Positions 1 to 9,928 of a stretch of DNA of 64,000 nucleotides are shown one piece after another. Positions within the stretch are counted from its first letter, which is position 1; each line of letters begins with the position of its first letter. Both the position numbers and the translations under genes were made by a program. The stretch spans positions 5,580,001 through 5,644,000 of the forward strand of contig NC_134997.1 in the NCBI RefSeq assembly GCF_050947335.1, in the 5' to 3' direction. The notes under the pieces were generated by a model. The model was not told the DNA's origin. It saw nothing but the letters and a program-made list of their open reading frames with translations, and made no database searches. Source of the DNA: Megachile rotundata. Its lineage: Eukaryota; Arthropoda; Insecta; Hymenoptera; Megachilidae.

Positions 1-1505
1 ACTAACACTTTTTTACTCGGTATGTGCTATATACCATATAAATATAAAATGGTTTTTCTTGAACACCCTGTATATGTATACATATATGGTCGACATGACA
101 AAGTGTTAAAGAAGTGGAAGTAGTTTGATAACTTATGTTGGTATATGACTCTAAATAAATACGTATTGGTATACTGATCAAATAACTGAAAACAATTTTG
201 TAAATAACATTGGTATACCATTCTTGTTAAACATATGTATTAACATGTATTTGACATGAGAAAAATTTTATTTGATATTTGAAGGAAACTTTCACATATG
301 CCACGCTGCAGTCATTTAATTAATGTGCAGTGAATATTACACGCAAGTAGATGAATACTAAAATTACTGCACGAAAAACTGTTAATCTTATTTATTTTAA
401 TAGTAAGAACAATACAATAACAATGTAATAATCGGAACAATGTTCAACTTTGAATGTGTTTGAATAGCGGCATGTGGTGTTGAATGTGCTTACTGAACGC
501 TTGTTAAATTCAGATCTTTTTTAATTTGTTCTGGTCAAGAGAGAATGATGAAATTTAAGGTCAACGTGACGATGTCCGTAGTCACCTTTGATAGCCCCAT
601 TATAAATATAGGTGAAAACGAAAATTGAAGTGTCGCGGCCAGGAAGGTAACAGGGCCAAATAGAGCTGACGCTAGCCGACAACGGTCGTTAAGTTTTTCT
701 AACAAACGGGTATTTGTTCCCCATAAAACCATTGAAAAAACATAAGGACGATACATTAGTTTGTGAATTTAGTGAATTTTGAGAGTAACGAAGAGAGAAG
801 TCGGACGATAAAAATATTTGTGAATTCTATGTGAAGTCCAGGCATCCTTGCAAATTTATAAATTCATTACTATCTTGCGTTATTTTTCTAACTCTCCTTT
901 CCATTTATCGATGATGATATCATGGGCGGTCAATTTACAAATACTTGATTGTTTGTCAAAGATTGGTATTGACTTCTCAAGTCCGCATGAAGAACCATAC
1001 ACAAATAAAGGCAGAGCTAGCGTAATAAACGGTGATCATTTCTAATGCTTACTAGTTGTAAGCTGTGACAAAACTGGATTCTAAAAATAATTTCCTAAAT
1101 TAAGTTTTCTGTTAGTCACGCAATAAACTATTTAAACCAAATAGAGTTTTGTGGATTTCCAAACTTTAATTTCTTCTTTTCTGACCGATGATTTATGAGG
1201 GGTTTGTATGCTCGAATATTTTTACCAAAGTTATCTAAATTGTACTATGATGCTATAATAGCATGTTATGCAAGTTGAAGTAATTTGATAATTCACGTTG
1301 GTATACTATTCTAGTTAACATATGCGTTGGAATGTTTATCTAATATCTGGAAATAATTTGATACAACCGTTATAGAACGTGTATTAGTATGTTGTTCATG
1401 TAACATGAAGTAATTGATTGCCATATACAGGTAAATATATATTAGTATATTAATCAAATGACTAAATAATTTGGTAACTGACGTATACAATTTCTAATTA
1501 AACGT

Positions 1506-1519
1506 ATCGATATATCGAT
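1506..1519. other. 14-bp perfect palindrome ATCGATATATCGAT
   Basis: The sequence equals its own reverse complement and contains two CGATA words, the core bound by BEAF-32/DREF-type factors in flies. It lies inside the degenerate repeat patch. Function is not shown. Confidence 0.4.
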
Positions 1520-1585
1520 CAAATAACGCAGTGGGTTAGTTAAAAACTTATGCTTTGAATTAATTAAAAAGTTATGTCGTTTCTG

Positions 1586-1599
1586 CCAGTAGATGGCAC
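1586..1599 (+). promoter_or_regulatory. CTCF-like motif CCAGTAGATGGCAC
   Basis: All 14 positions fit the degenerate consensus CCASYAGRKGGCRS used for CTCF, which is conserved in insects. One match in 64 kb of AT-rich DNA is suggestive only; no second core or insulator context is visible. Confidence 0.3.
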
Positions 1600-1998
1600 G
1601 TACTCATTTATGTATCTACACTTTCTTCAACTACGAAAATACACACATGACCTTGAAATTTACATTTCAGGCCTTGAAACGCACATTTCATGCGTTAGGA
1701 CACATTTCATTTTCTTATCAAAAGGAATTACGAAGTATAATGGATTTTTTCATTTGCTACATGCGCTAATATATCAAGCAGACGTCGGTCTTTTTGTACT
1801 TGAGTCACGCAATTAGTCACAGTAGAATTAACTTTGCATCTTGAAATTTGAAATTTTGTGAAAATTTTCACCTGAGAAATAGTATCAAAATTTCCAATCA
1901 TCTTAAATTAGCTTAAAGAAGTGATGTTCGAAAATACTGAAATAGTTTTGGAAGAGAGTCATCCAACTTTGTCTACATACATATACTATCTACACATA

Positions 1999-2028
1999 CG
2001 AGGTCTCTCCCAAAAGTATCCAACCTTC
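1999..2028. repeat. Left terminal inverted repeat of the mariner
   Basis: About 30 bp, pairing with 2,896-2,925 with a few mismatches (for example CTCTCC here against CTGTCC at the other end). Preceded by TA. Confidence 0.88.
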
Positions 2029-2204
2029 TTTAATTTCTTCGCTCCTGGCAATTTTAGCGTCATTTGCCGGGTATGAGTATCAACTGCAAAGCTTTACGAA
2101 CTCCCACGATATCGCAGTTTTCGTCGAGATGCCTTAGTTCACATGCAACGTGCATTTGTTTACGAAACGTTTTTTACGTTCGCCGCATTTTGCTATTGTG
2201 GAAA

Positions 2205-2874
2205 ATGAGGGAAAGATCGGAGCAACGAATTTGCATCAAATTTTGCTTAAAACTCGAAAAGAGTTGTGCGGAAACCATCGATATGATGAAGAAGGCATTT
2301 GGGGACGAGTGTATGAGCAACAAACAAATCAAAGAGTGGTATAAGCGGTTCAAAGATGGCCACACATCTGTTGATAGTAACCCACGCTCTGGGCGGCCTT
2401 TCACGACAACAACACCTAATAATATCGAACGTGTGCGACTTGCGATCAACGAAGATCGTCGATTGACTGTGCGAGAACTAGAATGTGATCTTGGAATACC
2501 GAAAACTAGTTTTGGCCTCAGTTTTGGTCAAGCGGTGATTGGCTTCTTCATTACGATAACACGCCAGCGCATGGATCGAATCTTGTGCAGCAATATTTGA
2601 CGAAGCACAAAGTCACACAGCTCCGTCAGCCTCCGTACAGTCCTGATGTAGCTTCCTGCGATTTTTGGTTGTTTCCAAGATTGAAAATGCTACTGAAAGA
2701 ACACCGATTCGACGATAAAGAAACGGTCGAAACTAATACGACAAACGCTCTAAAGGCTATTCCGAAAAACGAGTTCCAGGACTATTTCCATAAGTGAAAG
2801 GTCGTTGGCAGAGTATTCTACAATCAAATGGGGACTACTTCGAAGGATGCCACCAGCCTGATGACGCAGGATAA
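2205..2874 (+). pseudogene. Mariner transposase pseudogene (DD34D family), internal deletion plus frameshift
   Basis: Transposase of the mariner family: it binds the element's ends and cuts and pastes it in the nucleus. The ATG at 2,205 is chosen because it begins MRERSEQRICIKF, the usual start of the N-terminal helix-turn-helix half; the open frame extends upstream to 2,064 without homology. Residues 1-103 hold the paired-type DNA-binding region (visible words GDECMSNKQIKEWYKRFKDG and PRSGRP). At about 2,510-2,516 the frame jumps: the region with the first catalytic Asp is deleted. The reading resumes in another frame at WLLHYDNTPAH (second Asp, codon 2,555) and YSPDVASCDFW (third Asp, codon 2,660). 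Exactly 34 residues separate the two, the mariner DD34D signature. A one-base loss near 2,795-2,797 gives a TGA after FHK; the next frame continues KGRW to SNGDYFEG and ends at 2,874. It cannot be functional. Confidence 0.93.
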
Positions 2875-2895
2875 CACCAGCAGCGAAATATGAAG

Positions 2896-2925
2896 GAAGG
2901 TCCGATACTTTTGGGACAGACCTCA
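2896..2925. repeat. Right terminal inverted repeat of the mariner
   Basis: Inverted partner of 1,999-2,028, followed by TA at 2,926-2,927. Confidence 0.88.
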
Positions 2926-2927
2926 TA

Positions 2928-4919
2928 TATGTATAAATATATTATATTTGAAGATATAGGGTTATAGAAATCTGGAATTTTAAAGACTTCAAGATAGAAG
3001 AATTTCCGAGATTTTACAATGAATTAACTATATATAGTAAACTACAATGTTGGAAATTTTAAAGTTACCTATACATAGTAGAGTCGCGTTAACTGATCGC
3101 TCTTCCGTCCTCTACACTCTACGCGATCAGTTACGGTGAACGGTGATTGATTTCAAGGACCAAACCATCGACAAAAATAAAAATACGTTAAACTTCATCT
3201 TTGGATATTATTTTTTCAACTTATTTTGCACAAACTAGTATTCAATAAATATAAATAAAATATACGGATTTTAAATATCGAAATCCATTAGTTCAAAATT
3301 TATATGTTGTTAAAGTAACTTTGAGTACTGTATAGCTATTTTAACGTAACTAGGTGAATTTTATTATTTAGTAAAATACATATTGTGTGTCCATTAGAAA
3401 TGCCATTAGATCAATATTATTTCGGCGACGAAATTGTCGCCACAAATATTCGCACAGTCGAAATGCAAATTCATTGCAAAATGTCCTCTTCCTGTCATGC
3501 AGTCTTTTACAGGACGCCATGATTACATTTTTTGAGTACCATCGCTAGCTAACATTTGTTAAATCATTTAGTTGAAGTTTCATCTAAATTTGGCAGAAAT
3601 CTACTCAAAATTCAAAGTAAATTTTACTTGCCAATCTGACTCCTAATCCTGATTCTCAACATTGTTGTACTTCGTTACACTATACTTACATGTACATTTA
3701 CAGTATACTAGTATTCATGTACTACATTCATCGAAAACTACCTAATTATACAAAGGAAGTTCGAATAAATGGTTCTCCCAAACGAAGTTTAGTCGAAGCA
3801 ACATAGTTGGCGAAGTTGACCTCGGGAATTCACGCGAGGGGACACGCAATCACGTAAACGCACGCGTGATACGCGCCATCGGCACGAAACCGTTTTCCGG
3901 TCTACAACTTCCGGTGAGCTCAATACGTGACCTTAGCCCTGAGACCAGTGATTAATATCGCGGGTCACGTAAGACTTAAGTAGAGATCACGAAAGGGTGA
4001 AAGTTACACGAACCATGACGTATCCCGAGTGCCTTTCCTCCGGAAAGAAAAAGTTAAAACAAAAGGGGGAAAGTGGGTAGTTTCTATAGAACGAGACTAC
4101 CGTGACCGGCGCACGAATTTATGGTATCAGGGAATTGTTTCTTTACGATATCGAATCACGAAAATAATTTTACCTGTGGAGATAACTTGGATAAAAGAAG
4201 TTCTGGGGCTTAAGAGATTTATGTGACGCTTTGAGATAAGCATAGTTTTAATTACTCGAGGTTTCGAGTTTTGGAGGTTTAAGTTCATGTGATATCAAGT
4301 TGTTTATATATCAAATAAGGGTTTTCATGATCTTACAATTTGTATGAGCAAGCAGTAAATTGGGTTAAAATACACTAAGGTTTTAGGTTCTAAAAGTTTA
4401 GAATCTTTAAGTTATTAAATTGTCAAGATTTGAGTTTCGCAAATATTTGTATTCTTAAATTTCAATATTGGAAATAAAATTGCTAATTGTATTGTTAATC
4501 AAATGATCTTGCTTAACTTATGATATAAGTTCCTGAGGTTGTAAGAAGAGTAAAAATTATAGAGCTCTATAATTCTTAATTTTGTAGATTTACAAGTTTC
4601 TAGTTTTATAAAATTCCGCTTCTGTTAAATTTTCAAATGATTAATTTCTCAAATCTCTAAGATCATTAATTCACATTGTAGCAAATAGTTTCTATCAAAT
4701 TTCTCAATGTGACTACCAAAGTCTCAATTTATAATTTTCTAAATTACTAAATTTCTCAATTTTGCAAATTTTATTGTTTACGAAGAGTTTCTAAACTAAT
4801 TAAAACACGCTGTTACAAACATAGTAACAAGTGGTTCGCCAGTAATATTACTACCGAATAGCGAAAGAGAACCAATAGTACTAAACTGCGTGTAAGTCTA
4901 GGCACACATTTTTCTTTTC
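2928..4919. other. AT-rich noncoding DNA with one CpG-rich patch
   Basis: Mostly AT-rich sequence with no supported gene. An inverted repeat sits at 3,091-3,132. The patch 3,770-4,110 is clearly richer in G+C and CpG (ACGCGAGG, CACGCGTG, CGCGGGTCACG) and includes CAACTTCCGG, an ETS-type core. The open frame at 4,029-4,226 (+) crosses it but has no recognisable domain. From 4,230 to 4,800 the sequence is degenerate AT-rich filler. Confidence 0.55.
3091..3132. repeat. Hairpin-forming inverted repeat, 10-bp perfect arms
   Basis: AACTGATCGC (3,091-3,100) pairs with GCGATCAGTT (3,123-3,132) across a 22-base pyrimidine-rich loop. No transposon target duplication is visible around it, and its role is unknown. 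Confidence 0.6.
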
Positions 4920-4987
4920 TGACCAATCGTAGCTCTTCTAAACACCTGGACCTTTTCAGGCGCTAATTTGTGGGATGGCATCAATAC
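4920..4987 (+). repeat. Left 68-bp direct repeat flanking the satellite
   Basis: Aligns without gaps to 6,065-6,132 at roughly three quarters identity (shared words TGACCAAT, GCTCTTCT, AACACCT). The pair brackets the 47-bp satellite array, so the array may have grown inside an older duplication. I do not recognise the sequence as a gene or a known element. Confidence 0.7.
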
Positions 4988-4997
4988 GTGGGAATGT

Positions 4998-6060
4998 GGC
5001 ATTTGGGGGTTTAGAAATGTTGAAGTTGAAATTTAGATGTTTGCATAATTAGAAATGTTGAAAATTTGAGAAGTTGGATATTTAGAAAATAGAAGTTTAA
5101 ACTGTTGGAAAACTGAAAATTTAGATATTTAAAAAAACAGAAATTTGGATTTATGGAAATTTAATAATTTGTATATTTAGAAAATAAAAATTTGAGCTGA
5201 TGGAAACTTGAAAAGTTGGATATTTAGAAAAGTAGAAATTTCAGCTGAGGGAAACTTGAGAAATTAGATATTTAGAAAAGTAGAAATTTAAGCTGATGGA
5301 AACTTAAGAAGTTGCATATTTAGAATATAGAAATTTGATCTGATGGAAACTTGAGAAGTTCAATATTTAGAAAATAGAAATTTGAGCTGAGGGAAACTTG
5401 AGAAGCTGGATATTTAGAAAACAGAAATTTGAGCTCATGGAAACTTGAGAAGTTGGATATTTAGAAAATAGAAGTTTAAACTGTTGGAAAACTGAAAATT
5501 TAGATATTTAAAAAAACAGAAATTTGGATTTATGGAAATTTAATAATTTGTATATTTAGAAAATAAAAATTTGAGCTGATGGAAACTTGAAAAGTTGGAT
5601 ATTTAGAAAAGTAGAAATTTCAGCTGAGGGAAATTTGAGAAATTAGATATTTAGAAAGGTAGAAATTTAAGCTGATGGAAACTTAAGAAGTTGCATATTT
5701 AGAATATAGAAATTTGATCTGATGGAAACTTGAGAAGTTCAATATTTAGAAAATAGAAATTTGAGCTGAGGGAAACTTGAGAAGCTGGATATTTAGAAAA
5801 CAGAAATTTGAGCTCATGGAAACTTGAGAAGTTGGATATTTAGAAAATAGAAATTTGAGAAGATGGATATTTAGAAAAGCAGAAACTTCTCTTTATGGAA
5901 ATTTGAAAATTTCGATATTTAGAAAAACCAGAAATTTACCTTTTTGAAGTGACGAATTCAGATATTCAGAAGTTTAGAAATGTATCTTTTAGAAATTGAA
6001 AAATGTAGATATTCAAAAACATACAAATTTGCCTATTAGAAATTTGAAAATTTAAACAGA
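4998..6060 (+). repeat. 47/48-bp satellite array
   Basis: Degenerate tandem array whose unit runs GTTGGATATTTAGAAAATAG then AAATTTGAGCTGATGGAAAC then TTGAGAA. The edges (4,998-5,072 and 5,831-6,060) are decayed; the centre is a well-kept higher-order repeat listed separately. All frames have stops in the forward direction and nothing suggests coding. Confidence 0.9.
5073..5830 (+). repeat. Two copies of a 379-bp, eight-unit higher-order repeat
   Basis: Copy 1 is 5,073-5,451 and copy 2 is 5,452-5,830. Each consists of eight monomers of 47, 48, 47, 48, 48, 47, 47 and 47 bp, in the same order. Monomers within a copy differ at many positions. The two 379-bp copies differ at only about two positions (aaaCttg/aaaTttg and gaaaAg/gaaaGg in monomers 4 and 5). 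A third period starts at 5,831 but diverges within about 30 bp. This is the signature of a recent block duplication of a previously diverged satellite. Confidence 0.93.
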
Positions 6061-6064
6061 ATTT

Positions 6065-6132
6065 TGACCAATTAATGCTCTTCTGAACACCTAGGCCTCT
6101 TCACGCGCCAACTTATGGGTTGACATTGATAC
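6065..6132 (+). repeat. Right 68-bp direct repeat flanking the satellite
   Basis: Gap-free partner of 4,920-4,987; same orientation, 1,145 bp downstream. Confidence 0.7.
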
Positions 6133-8009
6133 TACTTATTCTTTCTCCTTCCCTGTTTGTCAGGAGTTCTCGAACTAGATAACAATTTTCGAATTTCCAG
6201 TCACTGCCACGAAAGCTCGTTCATCGTATCTTAACACGCACCAATTCCCCCTTGACACGATTCGCAGATCAATTTTGTCGTTCATTAGGAAATAAAATAA
6301 ACACGATCGTTGCCACTGTTTCATTCGCAAGCAACGTTGTTGTGCTTCGCAGAAATAATTCTTGTATCGGGTTGCGTTGAAATCGTGCTCGATAAAACTG
6401 TGCCGTTAAGCGTAATTGTCTTTTTAATTACAGGTTTAATTATTGAGGTACAGTAAATTGAAATTTTGATTGTCTACACGAGAGGATTGCTTTGTTAATT
6501 TTAGTGAAAGACAGTGACATCAACAGCCGGGAGACCTAATTCAATATTTATTTGCTGATATTAATTAATTGAAGTGGACGATTTGTCGAGGATTATTCTT
6601 GCATCGTGTCGTGTAACAGCCGTCGCCAATGACCACGCAGTTATGAAGAAGAAGAAGAAGAAGAAGATTGAACATTCTCATTCTTTTGTTTTGAACGATT
6701 ACGAACGATTACGATTCGGAAATTTGTAATTGATATTTTAAAGAGATTATTGTAATTGTGGTCATTGTTTACATTGAAAAATAAAGGGATTTTACTATTC
6801 AAAATAATGATTTTCTGTGTTGTTTATTTTATTTAAATTGTAATTTAAACTGAATTAAATTAAATTGTAATTTTAATTGAATTAAATTAAATTTAATTGA
6901 AATTAAATTATTCTTGCGGCAGGATTTCGCAATTTGTAATTATCCAATGTATAATTGAATGATCAATTTATGACTGATAATTAAGTGCTTCTATAGCATT
7001 TTTGAATTTGGAAATTTCAAAATTTGAAATATTGAGAATTTATAAGTTTTGCCATTTTTAAATGTTATAAACAATCAAAATATTAAATTCTAGTCAATAG
7101 TTAAGTCTCAACTCAATTAATTTTGAATAAAAATTAAAAAATTTCAAATTGTAAAAATGAAGAAAGTTGTTCGTCCATTTAGTTATCAGATTGGCAACAG
7201 AGTAAATGTAGGGACCTTTAGTTTCGTAAGTTCGATGCATGTCGATTTTTGGCTACACTTTTCTACAGTTCCTTCCACTTCCGTTGCGATCGTTAGAGAA
7301 CGAAGATGTGCGGTAGTAGCATAAATAGTTTTTCTTTTATATCATTACATTAGTTTGTATTCGTTATCTTTTGTATTATCTCTTTATATTATAAACTTTA
7401 AACATGGTTATGTGCTCTTTTATTCCACTGAAATTAAACCTGACAAAAAATTACAAATTTTCAAATTTGAAAATATCAAATTTATAATTTTGAAAATTTT
7501 AATACCAAAAATTTCCAATTGTCAAAATTATAAAATTTCAAATTTGAAAATATCAAATTTATAATTTTTTAAATTTAGAAATTTCAAAATTTCAAATCGT
7601 CAAAGTTACAAATTTATGAGTTTGAAAATTTGAATACCAAAAATTTCAAATTTGAAAATATCAAATTCATAATTTTTTTAATTTAGAAATTTAGAAATTT
7701 CAAATCCTTAAAGTTACAAATTTTCAAATTTGAATACTAAAAATTTCAAGTTGTTAAAGTTACTAATTTCCAAACTGAGAATATAAAATTTATAAATTCC
7801 AAAATTTCAAATCATCCAAATTACAAATTTTGAAACATCAAAAACGTCACATTTAAAAAGTCAAAGCTCCGAATAAACTCGTTCTATAATTTAAACATCC
7901 AATTTCAAAATCCACAAAATTCGACGCTCTAAAAAGAGACACAAAAGTTATTTTCAAACCTAATTGTAAGATCAGTAAATAAAGAAATGTTCAGAACGAG
8001 GAAATGACC
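6133..8009. other. AT-rich noncoding DNA with a microsatellite and degenerate repeats
   Basis: Mixed-complexity sequence at 6,133-6,640 without a supported gene. Bases 6,830-6,910 are nearly pure AATTAAATT words. From about 7,440 to 7,860 the words AAATTTCAAATTTGAAAATATC recur in a loose, decayed array; the open frame at 7,355-7,564 is a by-product of it. Confidence 0.55.
6645..6666 (+). repeat. (GAA)n microsatellite
   Basis: About seven uninterrupted GAA units. Confidence 0.9.
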
Positions 8010-8570
8010 CATCAATAACCGCGTGTGCCTAACACGTCACGTTCTGCGTCCTCAAGGGTGCAGTTATGTACATCGTTCTACAATAACAGTATATTTTTAA
8101 ATAATTCGATAACAATATATTTTGCCAACAACTTTGACCCGATTTACCCAGTGTACAAAAAAAAAGTAATCAGATCATTAATCTTGAGAGCATCAGTTCC
8201 GAACGTCCGGTGCCATCAATCACAGTCATTTCGGTCAAACTGTTTTTTGATCAGCATTTTTCGGAACTCGTGGAAATTATTAAAATGGAAGGGACGGGTG
8301 GTTGCACAGGTATGCATACACGTATTCGAGGAGGGTTGAAGGGTGCAGAGGGTGGCGTGGGGGTCGTGGAATGCGGGGTAAAACCAGATCAATACGGACG
8401 AAAGCATAGCACGGTCGCGAACCCGCGACACACAAACCAGGAAAAAGGGCAAAGTCGAACAAATAGACACGAAAACCCTGACACACGAGTCGCTAGGGAT
8501 ATTTGGCAGGGAGGGAGAAAATATTACTTCCGTTTTAAAGAACTGGACGGAACTAGCGTATAAGAACCAC
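8010..8570. other. G+C-richer block upstream of the palindrome array
   Basis: Markedly richer in G+C than its surroundings, with a G-rich run at 8,325-8,380 (GGGTGCAGAGGGTGGCGTGG). Long open frames exist on both strands (8,025-8,339 and 8,210-8,563 on +; 8,216-8,602 and 8,280-8,486 on -), but they overlap in several frames as expected from scarce stop codons. I recognise no domain in any. A TATAAG word at 8,559-8,564 lies about 25 bp before the first decayed palindrome copy, so this block could be a promoter. That is inference only. Confidence 0.35.
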
Positions 8571-8583
8571 TTCGCTGTTCGCA

Positions 8584-9928
8584 ACGTGTATATACGGTGC
8601 ATAAGTGGTAATCATTGTGTACTTAGTGTTGTATTAATATTAATGTGATGGAAAGCAGAATTAATTGTTGGTGACGTATATATACGTCGGTGAAAATGTA
8701 TCGTAAATTGCATAAATTATATAGTTTACTTGTTGAAATGTTAAATTAATACTAATTCATAATTAAAAGACTATAATTTTGTTCGTCGTATATATACGTC
8801 GGCGGAAATCAATCGTCAATTGCAGAAATTATATAGTTTACTTGTAGAAATTTTTAACTATTATTAATTCATAATTAAGAAACTATAATTTTGTTCGTCG
8901 TATATATACGTCGGCAAAAATCAATCGTCAAACACAAAAATTATATTGTTTATTTGCTGAAATTTTTAACCAATGTTGAGTCATGACTACGAGTACTATA
9001 ATTTTATTAGTCGTATATATACGTCGATGAAAATTAAACGTTGATACTAAAAATTCTGGTGTACTTAATTCAGTATACTGCTAAATTGACATTGGATCAT
9101 ACTAAAGTGTATACGGATCGATAAGTAGTTTCTATTTTAAATACCGTATATATACGTCGCCGAAAATTAGTCGTTGACTGCAGAAATTATTATATAATTA
9201 ATAAACTCCATTGTTCAATTGATACTGTTTATAATACGATCTATACAGACCGATAAGAAGCTTCCATTTTTGTCGTCGTATATATACGTCAACGAGAAAT
9301 AATCATTGATCGTAGAAATTGTTGTACATTTAACTTACTACAATGTTAAATTGATCTTGAATCATAATGCAGTTTATACAGACTGTTCAAGACTTTCATT
9401 TGAACGTGTCGTACATATACGTCGTCAATTAATCGTTAATTATAGAAATAATTAATTTTAATGTATCATTTATTTGCTCATTCAAGGTTTAATTGGTAAT
9501 GAGTCATTGTAGAGCACGTACAGACTGATTGCACGCTATAGTAATCAACGTCGTATATATACGTCGGGTATAATTGATTCTCAATCATAGAATCCTTAAT
9601 GATCCTAATGATTAGAACATTGAATTAATATTGAATTAAGAGCATATATACTGATTCAACCCATCAACTGCAAATGACGTATATATACGTCGGGTATAAT
9701 CGATTCTGTATCGTAGATTCCTTAATGAGGCTAATGATTAGGACATTGAATTAATATCGAATTAAGAACATATACTGATCCAAGCCATCAACTGTAAATG
9801 ACGTATATATACGTCAACCGTAATCGACTACTAATTACAATAAAATATGCATTACGCATTAAAATAGTTTCACAAAGAGCATAATATATCAATATAATAC
9901 TTTATTAACGACGACGTACATATACGTC
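8584..9928. repeat. Tandem array of eleven 16-bp near-palindromes, consensus GWCGTATATATACGTC
   Basis: Copies at 8,673, 8,785, 8,897, 9,010, 9,143, 9,275, 9,408, 9,550, 9,676, 9,800 and 9,913 (16 bp each). Start-to-start spacing is 112, 112, 113, 133, 132, 133, 142, 126, 124 and 113 bp. The right half TATACGTC is identical in 11/11. The full core CGTATATATACG is present in 9/11, and copies 7 and 11 share one T-to-C change (GTACATATAC). The left outer bases are GAC (four copies), GTC (six) or ACC (one). Copy 10 with its flanks is the perfect 18-bp palindrome TGACGTATATATACGTCA. A decayed copy sits at about 8,584-8,598. Spacers between copies 1-3 and between 8-9 are clearly alike (ATCAATCGTC, GCAGAAATTATATAGTTTAC), but most others have drifted beyond easy alignment. 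The array is therefore an old tandem repeat in which the palindrome stayed nearly fixed. Two ACGT/TGACG half-sites in inverted orientation resemble bZIP (CREB/ATF-type) half-sites; no binding is shown. Confidence 0.92.

Larger units (their letters stand above)
1..1996. other. AT-rich noncoding DNA with degenerate TTGGTATAC repeats
   Basis: No convincing gene. Two patches, about 113-250 and 1,265-1,540, share a degenerate unit of roughly 65-80 bases containing the words GAAGTAATTTGATAA, TTGGTATAC and GATCAAATAAC, each present several times. Bases 48-78 (ATGGTTTTTC, then CACCCTGTATAT) resemble the right end of the small inverted-repeat element at 63,155-63,270. A moderately G+C-richer patch at 540-730 has no recognisable protein on either strand. 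The open frame at 1,574-1,816 (+) has no motif I recognise. Confidence 0.6.
1999..2925 (+). mobile_element. Internally deleted mariner element (927 bp)
   Basis: The ends are imperfect inverted repeats of about 30 bp: the left end reads GAGGTCTCTCCCAAAAGTAT and the right end, reverse-complemented, GAGGTCTGTCCCAAAAGTAT. Both ends continue to ACCTTC. The element is flanked by TA at 1,997-1,998 and 2,926-2,927, the target duplication of the Tc1/mariner superfamily. It carries a broken transposase. Full mariners are about 1.3 kb, so roughly 370 bp is missing, matching the hole in the coding region near 2,515. The copy is non-autonomous. The subfamily cannot be fixed from this sequence alone. Confidence 0.93.

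Noticed and set aside
8210..8602. Genes in the G+C-richer block before the palindrome array
   Set aside because: Long frames overlap on both strands and none shows a domain; scarce stops are expected from composition.
8584..9928. CRISPR-like array (repeat-spacer pattern)
   Set aside because: The regular short repeat with longer unique spacers is superficially similar. But the repeat is only 16 bp, spacers exceed 95 bp and are partly homologous to each other, there are no cas genes, and the context is eukaryotic.
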